From assembly GCF_035818675.1 (NCBI RefSeq), contig NZ_JAYKZZ010000001.1, positions 186,001 through 250,000 on the forward strand: a DNA stretch of 64,000 nucleotides, written 5' to 3'. Shown one piece after another: positions 52,735 through 60,540 of this stretch. A model generated the notes under the pieces. It searched no databases and was not told the origin of the DNA. It saw only the letters and a list, made by a program, of their open reading frames with translations. How positions within the stretch are numbered: the stretch's first letter is position 1; each line of letters starts with the position of its first letter. This stretch comes from Parapedobacter flavus (lineage in GTDB: Bacteria; Bacteroidota; Bacteroidia; Sphingobacteriales; Sphingobacteriaceae). Both the position numbers and the translations under genes were made by a program.

Positions 52735-52742
52735 TACTTTTG
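52735..52742 (+). promoter_or_regulatory. Putative -7 promoter element of the cupredoxin-fusion gene (TACTTTTG)
   Basis: This octamer matches the Bacteroidota -7 consensus TAnnTTTG and lies 30 bases ahead of ATG 52772, giving a leader of about 25 bases. It lies inside the longer open frame from 52721, so it supports choosing 52772 as the real start. The -33 region (GTGG around 52710) is weak. Confidence 0.45.
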
Positions 52743-52771
52743 TCTTAGTTTACGATTATAGAACTATTTAT

Positions 52772-55700
52772 ATGAAATTTATCTCCTACTTGTGTGTTGC
52801 CGTTTGCTGTCTGTCCTTAACCCGATGCACGGATACGAGCCGTGATTATCCGCGGCGTGCAGAAGTATTGTTCGTAGGCAGCGCAGATGAGGGCGTTGAA
52901 GCCAGTAAGTATGCGTCGTGGCTGGCCATCGAGCTTTTCCAAAGCGGTATTAACCTTACCTACTCCGAAGACCTTGGCAACCTGAACAAGAAGGGGCTAA
53001 GCATATATGATGGTGTGGTGCTGTTTGCGGTTTCAGATTCGATCGCAGCCGACCAGCAGCGGGCGGTGTCCGATTTTGTGTCGGATGGAAAAGGGCTTCT
53101 TTCGTTCGGTGCCGAATCATTGATCATCAACGGTGCCGAGCCCGCGGAAGCGAAAGAGGGTACAGCCGATGGAGTGCAATACCTGGTCAAGGGCAGTGGT
53201 CGCATCTTCCATACCGCCCTCGGCAGAGAAGTAGCTACCTGGAAACAGTTGGATTTCTTGCAGCTAATCAACAGCGGTGCGCAATGGGCATTGGGCGAAG
53301 AAGTGATGGGCTGGGTGGCCAAACTGGATATTCCCAGTGTAAGCATATACGAAGATACTATTGCCGACTTCACGGCCCGGCATTTCGTGCCGAAAATGCA
53401 AGACCCGCTATCGCCGGACGAGTCGGCCAAGCTTACCCAGGTTCCATTGGGCTTCGAATTGAAACTATTTGCATCGGAACCCGATATCGTCAACCCGATA
53501 GCGATGAGCTGGGATGAGAAAGGGCGGTTGTGGATTATCGAAGCGATGGACTACCCCAACAATTTCGTGGAATTGGAAGGCGAAGCAAATGACCGGGTAA
53601 AGATTTGTGAAGATACCGATGGCGACGGGGTAGCCGATAAGTTTACAGTATTTGCAGATGGGCTGAATATTGCGACGAGTTTTACGTTTGCCAACGACGG
53701 CATCATCCTGTCGATGGCGCCCCACTTCATCTTTCTTAAGGATACCGACGGCGACGATGTGGCGGATCTACGCGATACAGTGATGACTGGCTGGAATAAG
53801 AACGACACCCACGCCGGCCCTTCCAACCTACAATACGGGTTTGATAACAAAATCTGGGGCGTTACGGGCTATGCCGGGTTCAATGGTTACATTGATGGTA
53901 AGCGGCTGGCGTTTGGACAGGGGGTGTATCATTTCAATCCGGACGGCACTGATTTTGAGTTTCTGGCAACCACCAGCAACAACACCTGGGGATTGGGTAT
54001 GACCGAGGATAACAACGTGTTTATCTCTACGGCAAACAATACCCACAGTGCCTACTATTCCATGCCCGAGCAATTGGTGCAACGCCGTCTCCGGAACGAC
54101 GATGAACGGCATCCCGTCAACGCGGTGCAGAAAGTAGATGGTCACTATGAAGTACATGCCATGACACCCAACCTCCGGCAGGTAGACGTGGTCGGTGGCT
54201 TTACTGCCGCCGCAGGACACCACTTCTACACCGCGCGTGATTACCCGCAAAGCTACTGGAATAGGACGGCTTTTGTTACCGAGCCGACGGTACGCTTGGT
54301 GCACAACGCGATCATCGAACCGGATGGCGCTGGCTTCAAAGAGCACGATGGCTGGAACTTGGCCGTTAGCTCGGACGAATGGTTCGGCCCCATCCATACC
54401 GAAGTAGGTCCGGATGGTGCAGTGTGGATACTCGATTGGTATAATTTCATTATCCAACACAACGTGTTCGTGCCGGCACAGGCACCGTCGGATAAGGTGT
54501 TGCCCTTTATCGAGCAACCACATGGTCCGGGCAATGCGTTTGATAGCGAGCTGCGCGATAAGAAATATGGCCGTGTGTACCGGCTGGTATATAAAGATGC
54601 CAAGCACCGTAATGGATTTAAGCTGACCAAAGAAGATCCAGACGGTCTACTGGAGGCACTGAAAAGCGATAATAAATTCTGGCGTACCCATGCGCAACGA
54701 TTACTGGTGGAACGCGGGCAAGACGACGTTGCCGAAGACCTCATCCGCATTGCGGGCGACCAGAAGATCGATAAAATCGGTCTGAACGCACCCGCCATCC
54801 ACGCTTTATGGACCCTGCAGGGGTTAAACCTCATCGGTGAGCGGGACGATGTAGCTGATGCCGTCATAGCCGCATTGGAGCACCCCTCGGCGGGTGTGCG
54901 TAAAGCGGCGGCCCAAGTACTGCCGGTAGCCGACAAGTTCCGCGATGCGTTGCTGAACAGCGGTCTACTGGCCGATACCAGCTTGAATACCCGGCTGGCG
55001 GCATTCGTGAAGGTAACGGAATACCCGGCATCTGAAGCGGTTGCGGAGGCGCTGCTAGCGGCAACCAACGATCAGGTCAATGAGCAAGACCGGTGGTTAT
55101 CACAAGCCTTGTTTGCAGCCATAGCACAACATGAGAATCCATTCTTCAAGGTGGCTTCAACACCGGGTGCAAGTAGCTTTGCCACACGTATACTCGAATC
55201 GCTCGCTACGGAAGAGTATACGCTCGGTCGCCGGAGCCGTTTCGCGTTCTCGCCCGATGTTTCCAATAAGGAAATCCATCTCCAAATGGAAGTACAGCGA
55301 CGCGATAACGAGCCCTATAATGGGCTGATTGTAGGGCAAGGTGATAAAGCCGGCGGGTATGCCGTTTATGCAAAAAGCAATCGGCTCTATTTCGAAGTGT
55401 ACCAACACGGCCAAACCGCAACGGTGGTGTCGCGTGGTAACCTGCCACGCGAGTTTGTCGCCGACGCCCACCTCTCGGCAGATGCCTCGATGGAACTGCT
55501 GATCAACGGTGTGAGCCAAGGCACGGCGAAGGCCATGCACCTCTTTGCCGAGTCGCCCCAACTGAACCTTCGTTCAGGGGAGGATTTCGACCAAGCGCAC
55601 GCATTTGCCGACTATGGTGGCTCATCGCAGTTCACGGGCAACGCGAACCGGATCACCGTGAAGTTGTCTAACGCAAGCCGGACGGCCGTATCGGCACAAG

Positions 55701-56116
55701 ACGATACCCAATCGACCAACCCCGAGGCCAACGTGCCCTCGGAACGGATTGAGTTGAAAGCCGTGAAAGACATTATGCAGTATGATAAAAAACTGATTAC
55801 CGTCCCTGCGGGCAAGAAAATCACCCTCGTTTTCGAAAACCCCGATGGCATGCAGCATAACCTGCTGATTATTCAACCGGGTACATTAGATATCGTAGGG
55901 AAAGCAGCAGATGATATGCTCCGGTCGTCAGAGGCTTACGAAAAGCAGTATATTCCCGATATTCCCGAAGTATTGCACCACACCTCCCTGGTTAATCCGG
56001 GCGAGAGCGTAACGTTGGAGTTTACCGCGCCGACCGAGCCGGGCGATTACCCCTACTTATGTACATTTCCAGGGCACTGGCGCGGGATGAATGGGATTAT
56101 GCGCGTAGTGAAATAA
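52772..56116 (+). CDS. ThuA-like / propeller dehydrogenase-like / HEAT / jelly-roll / azurin-like cupredoxin fusion lipoprotein
   Basis: From ATG 52772 the product is 1114 residues and opens with a lipoprotein signal (LSLTRC). The domains are: a ThuA-like region (~22-180; YDGVVLFAVSD, GRIFHTALGREVATWKQLDF); a membrane-bound-dehydrogenase-type propeller (~200-600; VPLGFELKLFASEPDI, EKGRLWIIEAMDYPNNF, GWNKNDTHAGPSNLQYG, GPDGAVWILDWYNFI); HEAT-like repeats (~620-800); a concanavalin-like jelly roll (~820-970); and a type I copper domain (~990-1114). Its ligands are His1029, Cys1097, His1102 and Met1106, with azurin spacing (C-x4-H-x3-M in YLCTFPGHWRGM). Planctomycete-style relatives usually end in cytochrome c, and here a cupredoxin takes that place. 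It probably oxidises a sugar and passes electrons on, but no cofactor site is proven. Confidence 0.82.
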   Translation: MKFISYLCVAVCCLSLTRCTDTSRDYPRRAEVLFVGSADEGVEASKYASWLAIELFQSGINLTYSEDLGNLNKKGLSIYDGVVLFAVSDSIAADQQRAVSDFVSDGKGLLSFGAESLIINGAEPAEAKEGTADGVQYLVKGSGRIFHTALGREVATWKQLDFLQLINSGAQWALGEEVMGWVAKLDIPSVSIYEDTIADFTARHFVPKMQDPLSPDESAKLTQVPLGFELKLFASEPDIVNPIAMSWDEKGRLWIIEAMDYPNNFVELEGEANDRVKICEDTDGDGVADKFTVFADGLNIATSFTFANDGIILSMAPHFIFLKDTDGDDVADLRDTVMTGWNKNDTHAGPSNLQYGFDNKIWGVTGYAGFNGYIDGKRLAFGQGVYHFNPDGTDFEFLATTSNNTWGLGMTEDNNVFISTANNTHSAYYSMPEQLVQRRLRNDDERHPVNAVQKVDGHYEVHAMTPNLRQVDVVGGFTAAAGHHFYTARDYPQSYWNRTAFVTEPTVRLVHNAIIEPDGAGFKEHDGWNLAVSSDEWFGPIHTEVGPDGAVWILDWYNFIIQHNVFVPAQAPSDKVLPFIEQPHGPGNAFDSELRDKKYGRVYRLVYKDAKHRNGFKLTKEDPDGLLEALKSDNKFWRTHAQRLLVERGQDDVAEDLIRIAGDQKIDKIGLNAPAIHALWTLQGLNLIGERDDVADAVIAALEHPSAGVRKAAAQVLPVADKFRDALLNSGLLADTSLNTRLAAFVKVTEYPASEAVAEALLAATNDQVNEQDRWLSQALFAAIAQHENPFFKVASTPGASSFATRILESLATEEYTLGRRSRFAFSPDVSNKEIHLQMEVQRRDNEPYNGLIVGQGDKAGGYAVYAKSNRLYFEVYQHGQTATVVSRGNLPREFVADAHLSADASMELLINGVSQGTAKAMHLFAESPQLNLRSGEDFDQAHAFADYGGSSQFTGNANRITVKLSNASRTAVSAQDDTQSTNPEANVPSERIELKAVKDIMQYDKKLITVPAGKKITLVFENPDGMQHNLLIIQPGTLDIVGKAADDMLRSSEAYEKQYIPDIPEVLHHTSLVNPGESVTLEFTAPTEPGDYPYLCTFPGHWRGMNGIMRVVK

Positions 56117-56136
56117 GAAAACCAAATGGATGTTAA

Positions 56137-56193
56137 CATGAAACCTGCCATGTCAGTGCCTAACACAAAGGCGATGAAAATGCAGGTTCCATG
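56137..56193. repeat. Imperfect inverted repeat between the cupredoxin-fusion and ThuA genes
   Basis: Twelve-base arms CATGAAACCTGC (56137-56148) and GCAGGTTCCATG (56182-56193) pair with one mismatch around a 33-base loop, inside the 106-base gap 56117-56222. It starts 20 bases after the stop of the fusion gene. It could be a processing or stabilising stem-loop that sets relative expression of the two genes. No T-run follows. Confidence 0.5.
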
Positions 56194-56222
56194 AGGCAAT
56201 TAAAAAAGTAAATTATTAACGA

Positions 56223-56936
56223 ATGAACTCAACGATGAAACGATTAACGGGATTGGCTGTATTGCTGATCACGGCGGGCACAGTGCTCGGTCAGACCAAG
56301 CCTATCGAAATTTTGATGGTCGGTGGCGGCGGCTCCCACGATTTTGGCAGGTGGTATGGTCAGGAAGATGCCCACACCATCGAGTCAACAGGCAAGTACA
56401 ACGTGACGTATACGGAGCATACCGATTCCATATCCGCCTACCTCAAACAAACTGATCTTTTGATTTTGACGAACAATCAGCCAATCAGCAAGAAAGGGCA
56501 GGCTGCTATCACCAAATTTATCGAAAAGGGCCACGGACTGTTGCTGTTACATGCTGCGGTATGGTATAACTGGGAAGATTGGCCCGCATACAACCTCAAT
56601 TATGTAGGGGGCGGCAGCAGGAGCCATGAGCCGTTCCAGGAAATAAAAAACTTCGTGGTCAATGCCGGGCACCCCATTACGCAAGGCGTTCCGGCGAAAT
56701 TTGAGTTCAAGGACGAATTGTACCGCCACGTGCCCGATCCGGCCGCCAAAGGCATTGAGGTGCTGGTCATCGGCCAGTCGAACGAAACCGACGCAGTGTA
56801 CCCGGGTGTATTCACCGTGAAGCACCGCAAGGCCAAAATAGTAGGTATTACCACCGGTCACGATGAGCATAGCCATGAGCATGAGGCTTATAAAACGTTG
56901 TTGATCAACGCGATCAACTGGGTTGCAAATGAATAA
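56223..56936 (+). CDS. ThuA-like domain protein (exported)
   Basis: The 237-residue protein has a signal peptide ending TVLGQ and a single ThuA-like (class I glutamine amidotransferase-fold) domain: IEILMVGGGGSHDFGRWY, TDLLILTNNQPISKKGQ, EKGHGLLLLHAAVWYNW, HPITQGVPAKFEFKDELYRHV and VVGITTGHDEHSHE-like end (here KIVGITTGHDEHSHEHEAY). ThuA proteins act in disaccharide catabolism through 3-keto sugars together with Gfo/Idh/MocA dehydrogenases. The oxidoreductase gene follows 35 bases later, consistent with such a pathway. ATG 56235 is an equally good start. The reaction catalysed is not established from sequence. Confidence 0.88.
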   Translation: MNSTMKRLTGLAVLLITAGTVLGQTKPIEILMVGGGGSHDFGRWYGQEDAHTIESTGKYNVTYTEHTDSISAYLKQTDLLILTNNQPISKKGQAAITKFIEKGHGLLLLHAAVWYNWEDWPAYNLNYVGGGSRSHEPFQEIKNFVVNAGHPITQGVPAKFEFKDELYRHVPDPAAKGIEVLVIGQSNETDAVYPGVFTVKHRKAKIVGITTGHDEHSHEHEAYKTLLINAINWVANE

Positions 56937-56971
56937 ATAAAGATATAATTAGTTAAAAACAAGATTAAAAC

Positions 56972-58081
56972 ATGTCACAAATTACTGTCGTTATCGTAGG
57001 AATGGGTTTTGGAAAGGAATTTATACCCATTTACCAGAAACATCCGAATATCAAAGCTGTTGGGATTTGCACCCGTAATGAAAATACCCTGAACGAGCTG
57101 AAAGCAAAATTCAACCTCGATGATGATTTGATATTCACCGACTTCGAAGACGTCGTAAAACGCGATGATGTAGATGCCATCCACGTGGTCACCCCCGTAC
57201 CGGAGCACGCCCGCATGACGTTGGCATCGCTCAATGCGAATAAGCACACGGCGTGCACCATCCCCATGGCGATGACGGTGGAAGACTGCGAAGCGATCGT
57301 TGCCGCCAAACGCAAATCGGGCAAGGTGTATATGATGATGGAAACCGCGTTGTATACCCGCGAATTCCTTTACGGATTGAAGAAAGCGGAAAACGGTGAG
57401 CTTGGTAAGATCCAGTTTGTCCGTGGATCGCACATCCAGGATATGAGCATGGACGGATGGGCCGATTACTGGAAAGGATATCCGCCTATGTTGAACGGTA
57501 CGCATGCGATTTCGCCCCTGCTGCGCATCAACAACACCATTGCCGAATCGGTGGTTTGCCACGGTTCCGGACGGCTATCGGACGATTTGGCCAGCCGTTA
57601 CAATGCGCCCTATGCGGTGGAGACCGCCACCTTCAAGCTGAAAGGTACCGACGTGGTAGCTGAAGCCACCCGTTCGCTATTCGATGTAGTACGTCAATAC
57701 CGCGAGAGCTACGACGTGTATGGAACAAAAGAATCGTTTGAGTGGGAGCAACTGCAAGACGAAGAGCACATATTGTTCGACGGCGGCGAGAATGCGGTCC
57801 GCGTAAATGTCCCTGATACGGACGAACTGCTCATTCCGGAGATCGCGTCGTTCACCAAGCGTGAGAAAATAGACGACCCCAACCACGTGTCGTTCCTCCA
57901 GGGCGCCGGACACGGTGGTTCACACCCGCATTTGGTACAGGAATTCGTTGCCGCCATCGTGGAAGGCCGCGATTCGGCAGTCGACGCTGCGCTTGCCGCA
58001 AACTATACTTGCGCAGGTATCTGTGCGCACGAATCGGCTATGAAGGGCGGTGAGCGTGTCGAGATTCCAAGTTTTGAATAA
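56972..58081 (+). CDS. Gfo/Idh/MocA family protein lacking the EKP lysine
   Basis: The 369-residue protein has no signal peptide. An N-terminal Rossmann fold (VVIVGMGFGKEFIPIY; the usual last Gly of GxGxxG is Lys) is followed by the family's central motif in altered form. Where most members have C-E-K-P-M-A this has C-T-I-P-M-A (Thr96-Ile97-Pro98), so the catalytic Lys is missing. The C-terminal alpha/beta domain follows (LGKIQFVRGSHIQDM, MLNGTHAISPLL, GSHPHLVQEFVAAIVEGRDSA). Members oxidise or reduce sugars with NAD(P). This one may use another base, bind rather than turn over, or perform a non-redox step such as isomerisation or elimination. It lies between ThuA and an epimerase-like gene. 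Confidence 0.88.
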   Translation: MSQITVVIVGMGFGKEFIPIYQKHPNIKAVGICTRNENTLNELKAKFNLDDDLIFTDFEDVVKRDDVDAIHVVTPVPEHARMTLASLNANKHTACTIPMAMTVEDCEAIVAAKRKSGKVYMMMETALYTREFLYGLKKAENGELGKIQFVRGSHIQDMSMDGWADYWKGYPPMLNGTHAISPLLRINNTIAESVVCHGSGRLSDDLASRYNAPYAVETATFKLKGTDVVAEATRSLFDVVRQYRESYDVYGTKESFEWEQLQDEEHILFDGGENAVRVNVPDTDELLIPEIASFTKREKIDDPNHVSFLQGAGHGGSHPHLVQEFVAAIVEGRDSAVDAALAANYTCAGICAHESAMKGGERVEIPSFE

Positions 58082-58118
58082 ATACGATTGATTGGTTTAT
58101 AAGTTAGGTTGGTTTTAA

Positions 58119-58970
58119 ATGATGCATATAGGAATTAGCACGTTTGTTTGGGTTTCTCCGTTTTCAACGGCGTCGTTTGACGTGCTGCGCAAGGCGAAAG
58201 ACATCGGGTATGAAGTCATCGAAATCGCTGTGGAAGACCGCGATCTGATCGATTGGGTGGCCCTGAAGAAGGTCAGCCGCGAGCTGGGTTTGCGTGTGAC
58301 GGTCAGCGGTGCCTTTGGCATGGACCGCGATATTTCCAGCGATCGGCCCGAAATCCGGGCAATTGGGCTTTCCTATATCATCGACTGTTTGGAAATCGCC
58401 AACGATTTTGAAAGCCCGGTATTTGGTGGGCCATTGTATTCGGCCGTCGGAAAAACACGTCTGGTCCCTGCCGAGCAGAAGGCCCAGGAAAGGCAATGGT
58501 GTCTGGAAAACCTCCATGAGGCGATCCGGCGGGCGGAAACGCTGGGCGTCACATTGGCGCTGGAACCGCTAAATCGTTTTGAGACGGATATGGTCAATAC
58601 CGTCGATCAGGCCATCGAAATCGTAGACGAACTGGATAGCCCGTATTTGAAGATTTTGTTGGATACGTTCCACAGCAATATCGAGGAAAAAGACATCCCT
58701 GCCAGTATCATCAAGTTGGGCGACCGATTGGTTCATATCCAAGCCAACGAGAACGATCGCGGAACACCTGGAACGGGTCATTTGGACTGGTTGGGGATAC
58801 GGGATGCGCTTCATACCATCGGTTACGAAGGAAGCCTGGTCATCGAAACCTTTGGCGCCCCCTCCAAAGAGCTGGCCCGGGCGGCCAGTATCTGGCGGCC
58901 GTTGGCCAATAGCGCCGATGAACTGGCATCCGAAGGTTTTACATTTCTAAAGGAGACATTTTGCCCATGA
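58119..58970 (+). CDS. Sugar isomerase/epimerase, D-tagatose 3-epimerase-like TIM barrel
   Basis: The 283-residue cytoplasmic TIM barrel matches the D-tagatose/D-psicose 3-epimerase group of the xylose-isomerase-like superfamily. The four metal ligands are in place: Glu149 in LALEPLNRFETD, Asp182 in ILLDTFHSNIEE, His206 in VHIQANENDRG and Glu243 in VIETFG. Glu149 and Glu243 are the usual catalytic pair. ENDRGTPGTGHLDW is diagnostic of this group. It follows the Gfo/Idh/MocA gene by 37 bases. In this setting it may epimerise or isomerise a ketose or 3-keto sugar produced upstream. A second ATG at 58122 is possible. Confidence 0.9.
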   Translation: MMHIGISTFVWVSPFSTASFDVLRKAKDIGYEVIEIAVEDRDLIDWVALKKVSRELGLRVTVSGAFGMDRDISSDRPEIRAIGLSYIIDCLEIANDFESPVFGGPLYSAVGKTRLVPAEQKAQERQWCLENLHEAIRRAETLGVTLALEPLNRFETDMVNTVDQAIEIVDELDSPYLKILLDTFHSNIEEKDIPASIIKLGDRLVHIQANENDRGTPGTGHLDWLGIRDALHTIGYEGSLVIETFGAPSKELARAASIWRPLANSADELASEGFTFLKETFCP

Positions 58971-59015
58971 CGCGTAGTTGATACATCGGGGATTAACCAT
59001 TTAAATACCAAAATT

Positions 59016-60224
59016 ATGAGAAGAAGGGAATTCATTTACATGCTGAATGCCGGACTGGCGGCAGGTGCGCTGTCAAAGACGGCTTTCGGCGGAGTGCTGC
59101 GGAGCAGGCCGGGGACGTCGCGCATGCAGGAAGAGCTGGCCTACCATACCATACAATCGGTAACGTTCGGTGACGTGCGCATGCAATACCCGCGTTTCGT
59201 GGGTAAAAATGCTCGATTGGATGTGCATGGTTTCGGCCCCCGCATCGGCATTTGTACCATCACTACCGACAAGGGAGCCAAAGGGTGGGCTTCGCTTCGG
59301 GGTGGCCGTGACGGGGCGCAGCATATCGTTCCCGAGTTGGTGGGCAAGAAATTATCGGAGGTATTCCATGTCGATGCCGGCATCACAGACGACCGCTACC
59401 TTCCTTTCGATATCGCACTGCACGACCTGGCAGGCGTAGCACTGAACAAACCGGTGTACGCAATGCTCGGCCGCGACAAGCCTTTTACCACCAAATACTA
59501 CAGCGGCATGATTTATTTCGATGACCTCGAACCGGCCCACGCGCCGGGAGGTATCGATAAGGTTCTGGCCAACTGCCGTTATGATTACGACTACGGTTAC
59601 CGCCAGTTCAAGTTGAAAATCGGTAGAGGACACCGATGGATGGCTCAAAAAGAAGGGTTGGCCCGGGATATCGAGGTCACCAAGCGGGTAGCAGCCGCCT
59701 TTCCCGATTGTGAGATCCTGGTGGATGGCAACAACGGTTTTACCGTCAGTGAATTTACGGCCTACCTCGGGGGGATAGGTGATACGCCGCTGTTCTGGAT
59801 AGAGGAACCCTTCCATGAAACCGTACAGGATTACCGTAAACTGCGCGACTGGATGGCCAAGGCCGATGTAAAGAGTTTGCTCGCGGAGGGTGAGGCCGAC
59901 CCCAACCCAGCATTGTTGGACGAGTTGATGCAGCAAAAGTTGATGGATGTGCACATCTCGGATATCGAGGGCCTTGGATTTACCAACTGGCGGAAACTTA
60001 TGCCAAAGCTGGTGCAATACGGCGTCCAGGCGTCGCCCCACGCGTGGGGTTCGCTACTCAAAACCTATTATACCGCCCATATGGCCGGTGGCTTGGGCAA
60101 TACGGTGACGATAGAGGGTGTCACCAGCACATCGGACGACGTGGACCTTAGCGCATACACCATCAAAGAAGGAAGGCTCATTCCGCCGGATGCGCCGGGA
60201 TTCGGGCTGGAATTGCAGCGATAA
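59016..60224 (+). CDS. Tat-exported enolase superfamily enzyme (mandelate racemase/muconate lactonising type)
   Basis: The 402-residue protein starts with a twin-arginine signal (MRRREFIYMLNAGLAAGAL), so it should be folded before export to the periplasm. The mature enzyme has an N-terminal capping domain and a C-terminal barrel with all superfamily landmarks: K199-x-K201 in FKLKIG, metal ligands Asp237 in VDGNNG, Glu263 in WIEEPF and Glu291 in AEGEA, and His342 in SPHAWGS. Such enzymes dehydrate or racemise sugar acids and related carboxylates. Most are cytoplasmic, so the Tat signal is unusual. It closes the cluster that begins with the cupredoxin fusion, so an aldonate or uronate made by periplasmic oxidation would be a logical substrate (inference). 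Confidence 0.88.
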   Translation: MRRREFIYMLNAGLAAGALSKTAFGGVLRSRPGTSRMQEELAYHTIQSVTFGDVRMQYPRFVGKNARLDVHGFGPRIGICTITTDKGAKGWASLRGGRDGAQHIVPELVGKKLSEVFHVDAGITDDRYLPFDIALHDLAGVALNKPVYAMLGRDKPFTTKYYSGMIYFDDLEPAHAPGGIDKVLANCRYDYDYGYRQFKLKIGRGHRWMAQKEGLARDIEVTKRVAAAFPDCEILVDGNNGFTVSEFTAYLGGIGDTPLFWIEEPFHETVQDYRKLRDWMAKADVKSLLAEGEADPNPALLDELMQQKLMDVHISDIEGLGFTNWRKLMPKLVQYGVQASPHAWGSLLKTYYTAHMAGGLGNTVTIEGVTSTSDDVDLSAYTIKEGRLIPPDAPGFGLELQR

Positions 60225-60540
60225 CCCGTAGGGGAATATCACGGTCTGGTTTGCGCCTTATAAGTAAACCGATTTAGTTGAATAAAGTGTTAATCCATAC
60301 AGTTATAAACTATTTTTAAACAAAATAACGAACCATGAACAAAAAACCATGACCGTGAAAGGTCATACCAATTATCCGAATCTGAAATAGCCGTCATCGA
60401 CCTTAGCTAAAGATGATTAGTGAAGGCCTCGCCTGCCAGGCGTACCATGTGTTGAGCGTGAGAATGCTTCTACATGCTAGCCTATTGTTGTCGACGACCG
60501 CACTGGAACTTAATGAAATGAATGTTAACCAATAATTATT
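60225..60540 (+). other. Gene-free region before the third PUL
   Basis: These 316 bases contain no credible gene. A small hairpin with arms ATGACC (60349-60354) and GGTCAT (60361-60366) and a short GCCT-GCC-AGGC dyad near 60431 are visible. No exact TAnnTTTG element was found. The region presumably holds the promoter of the TIG/NHL-SusC operon that follows. Confidence 0.45.

Noticed and set aside
52721..52771. 17-codon N-terminal extension of the cupredoxin-fusion gene
   Set aside because: It precedes a much better lipoprotein signal starting at 52772, and a -7 promoter element lies inside it.
53828..54607. Minus-strand frame of 259 codons (with another at 54253-55068) opposite the cupredoxin-fusion gene
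   Set aside because: Antisense shadows of a well-supported propeller domain; they overlap each other and show no recognisable protein features.
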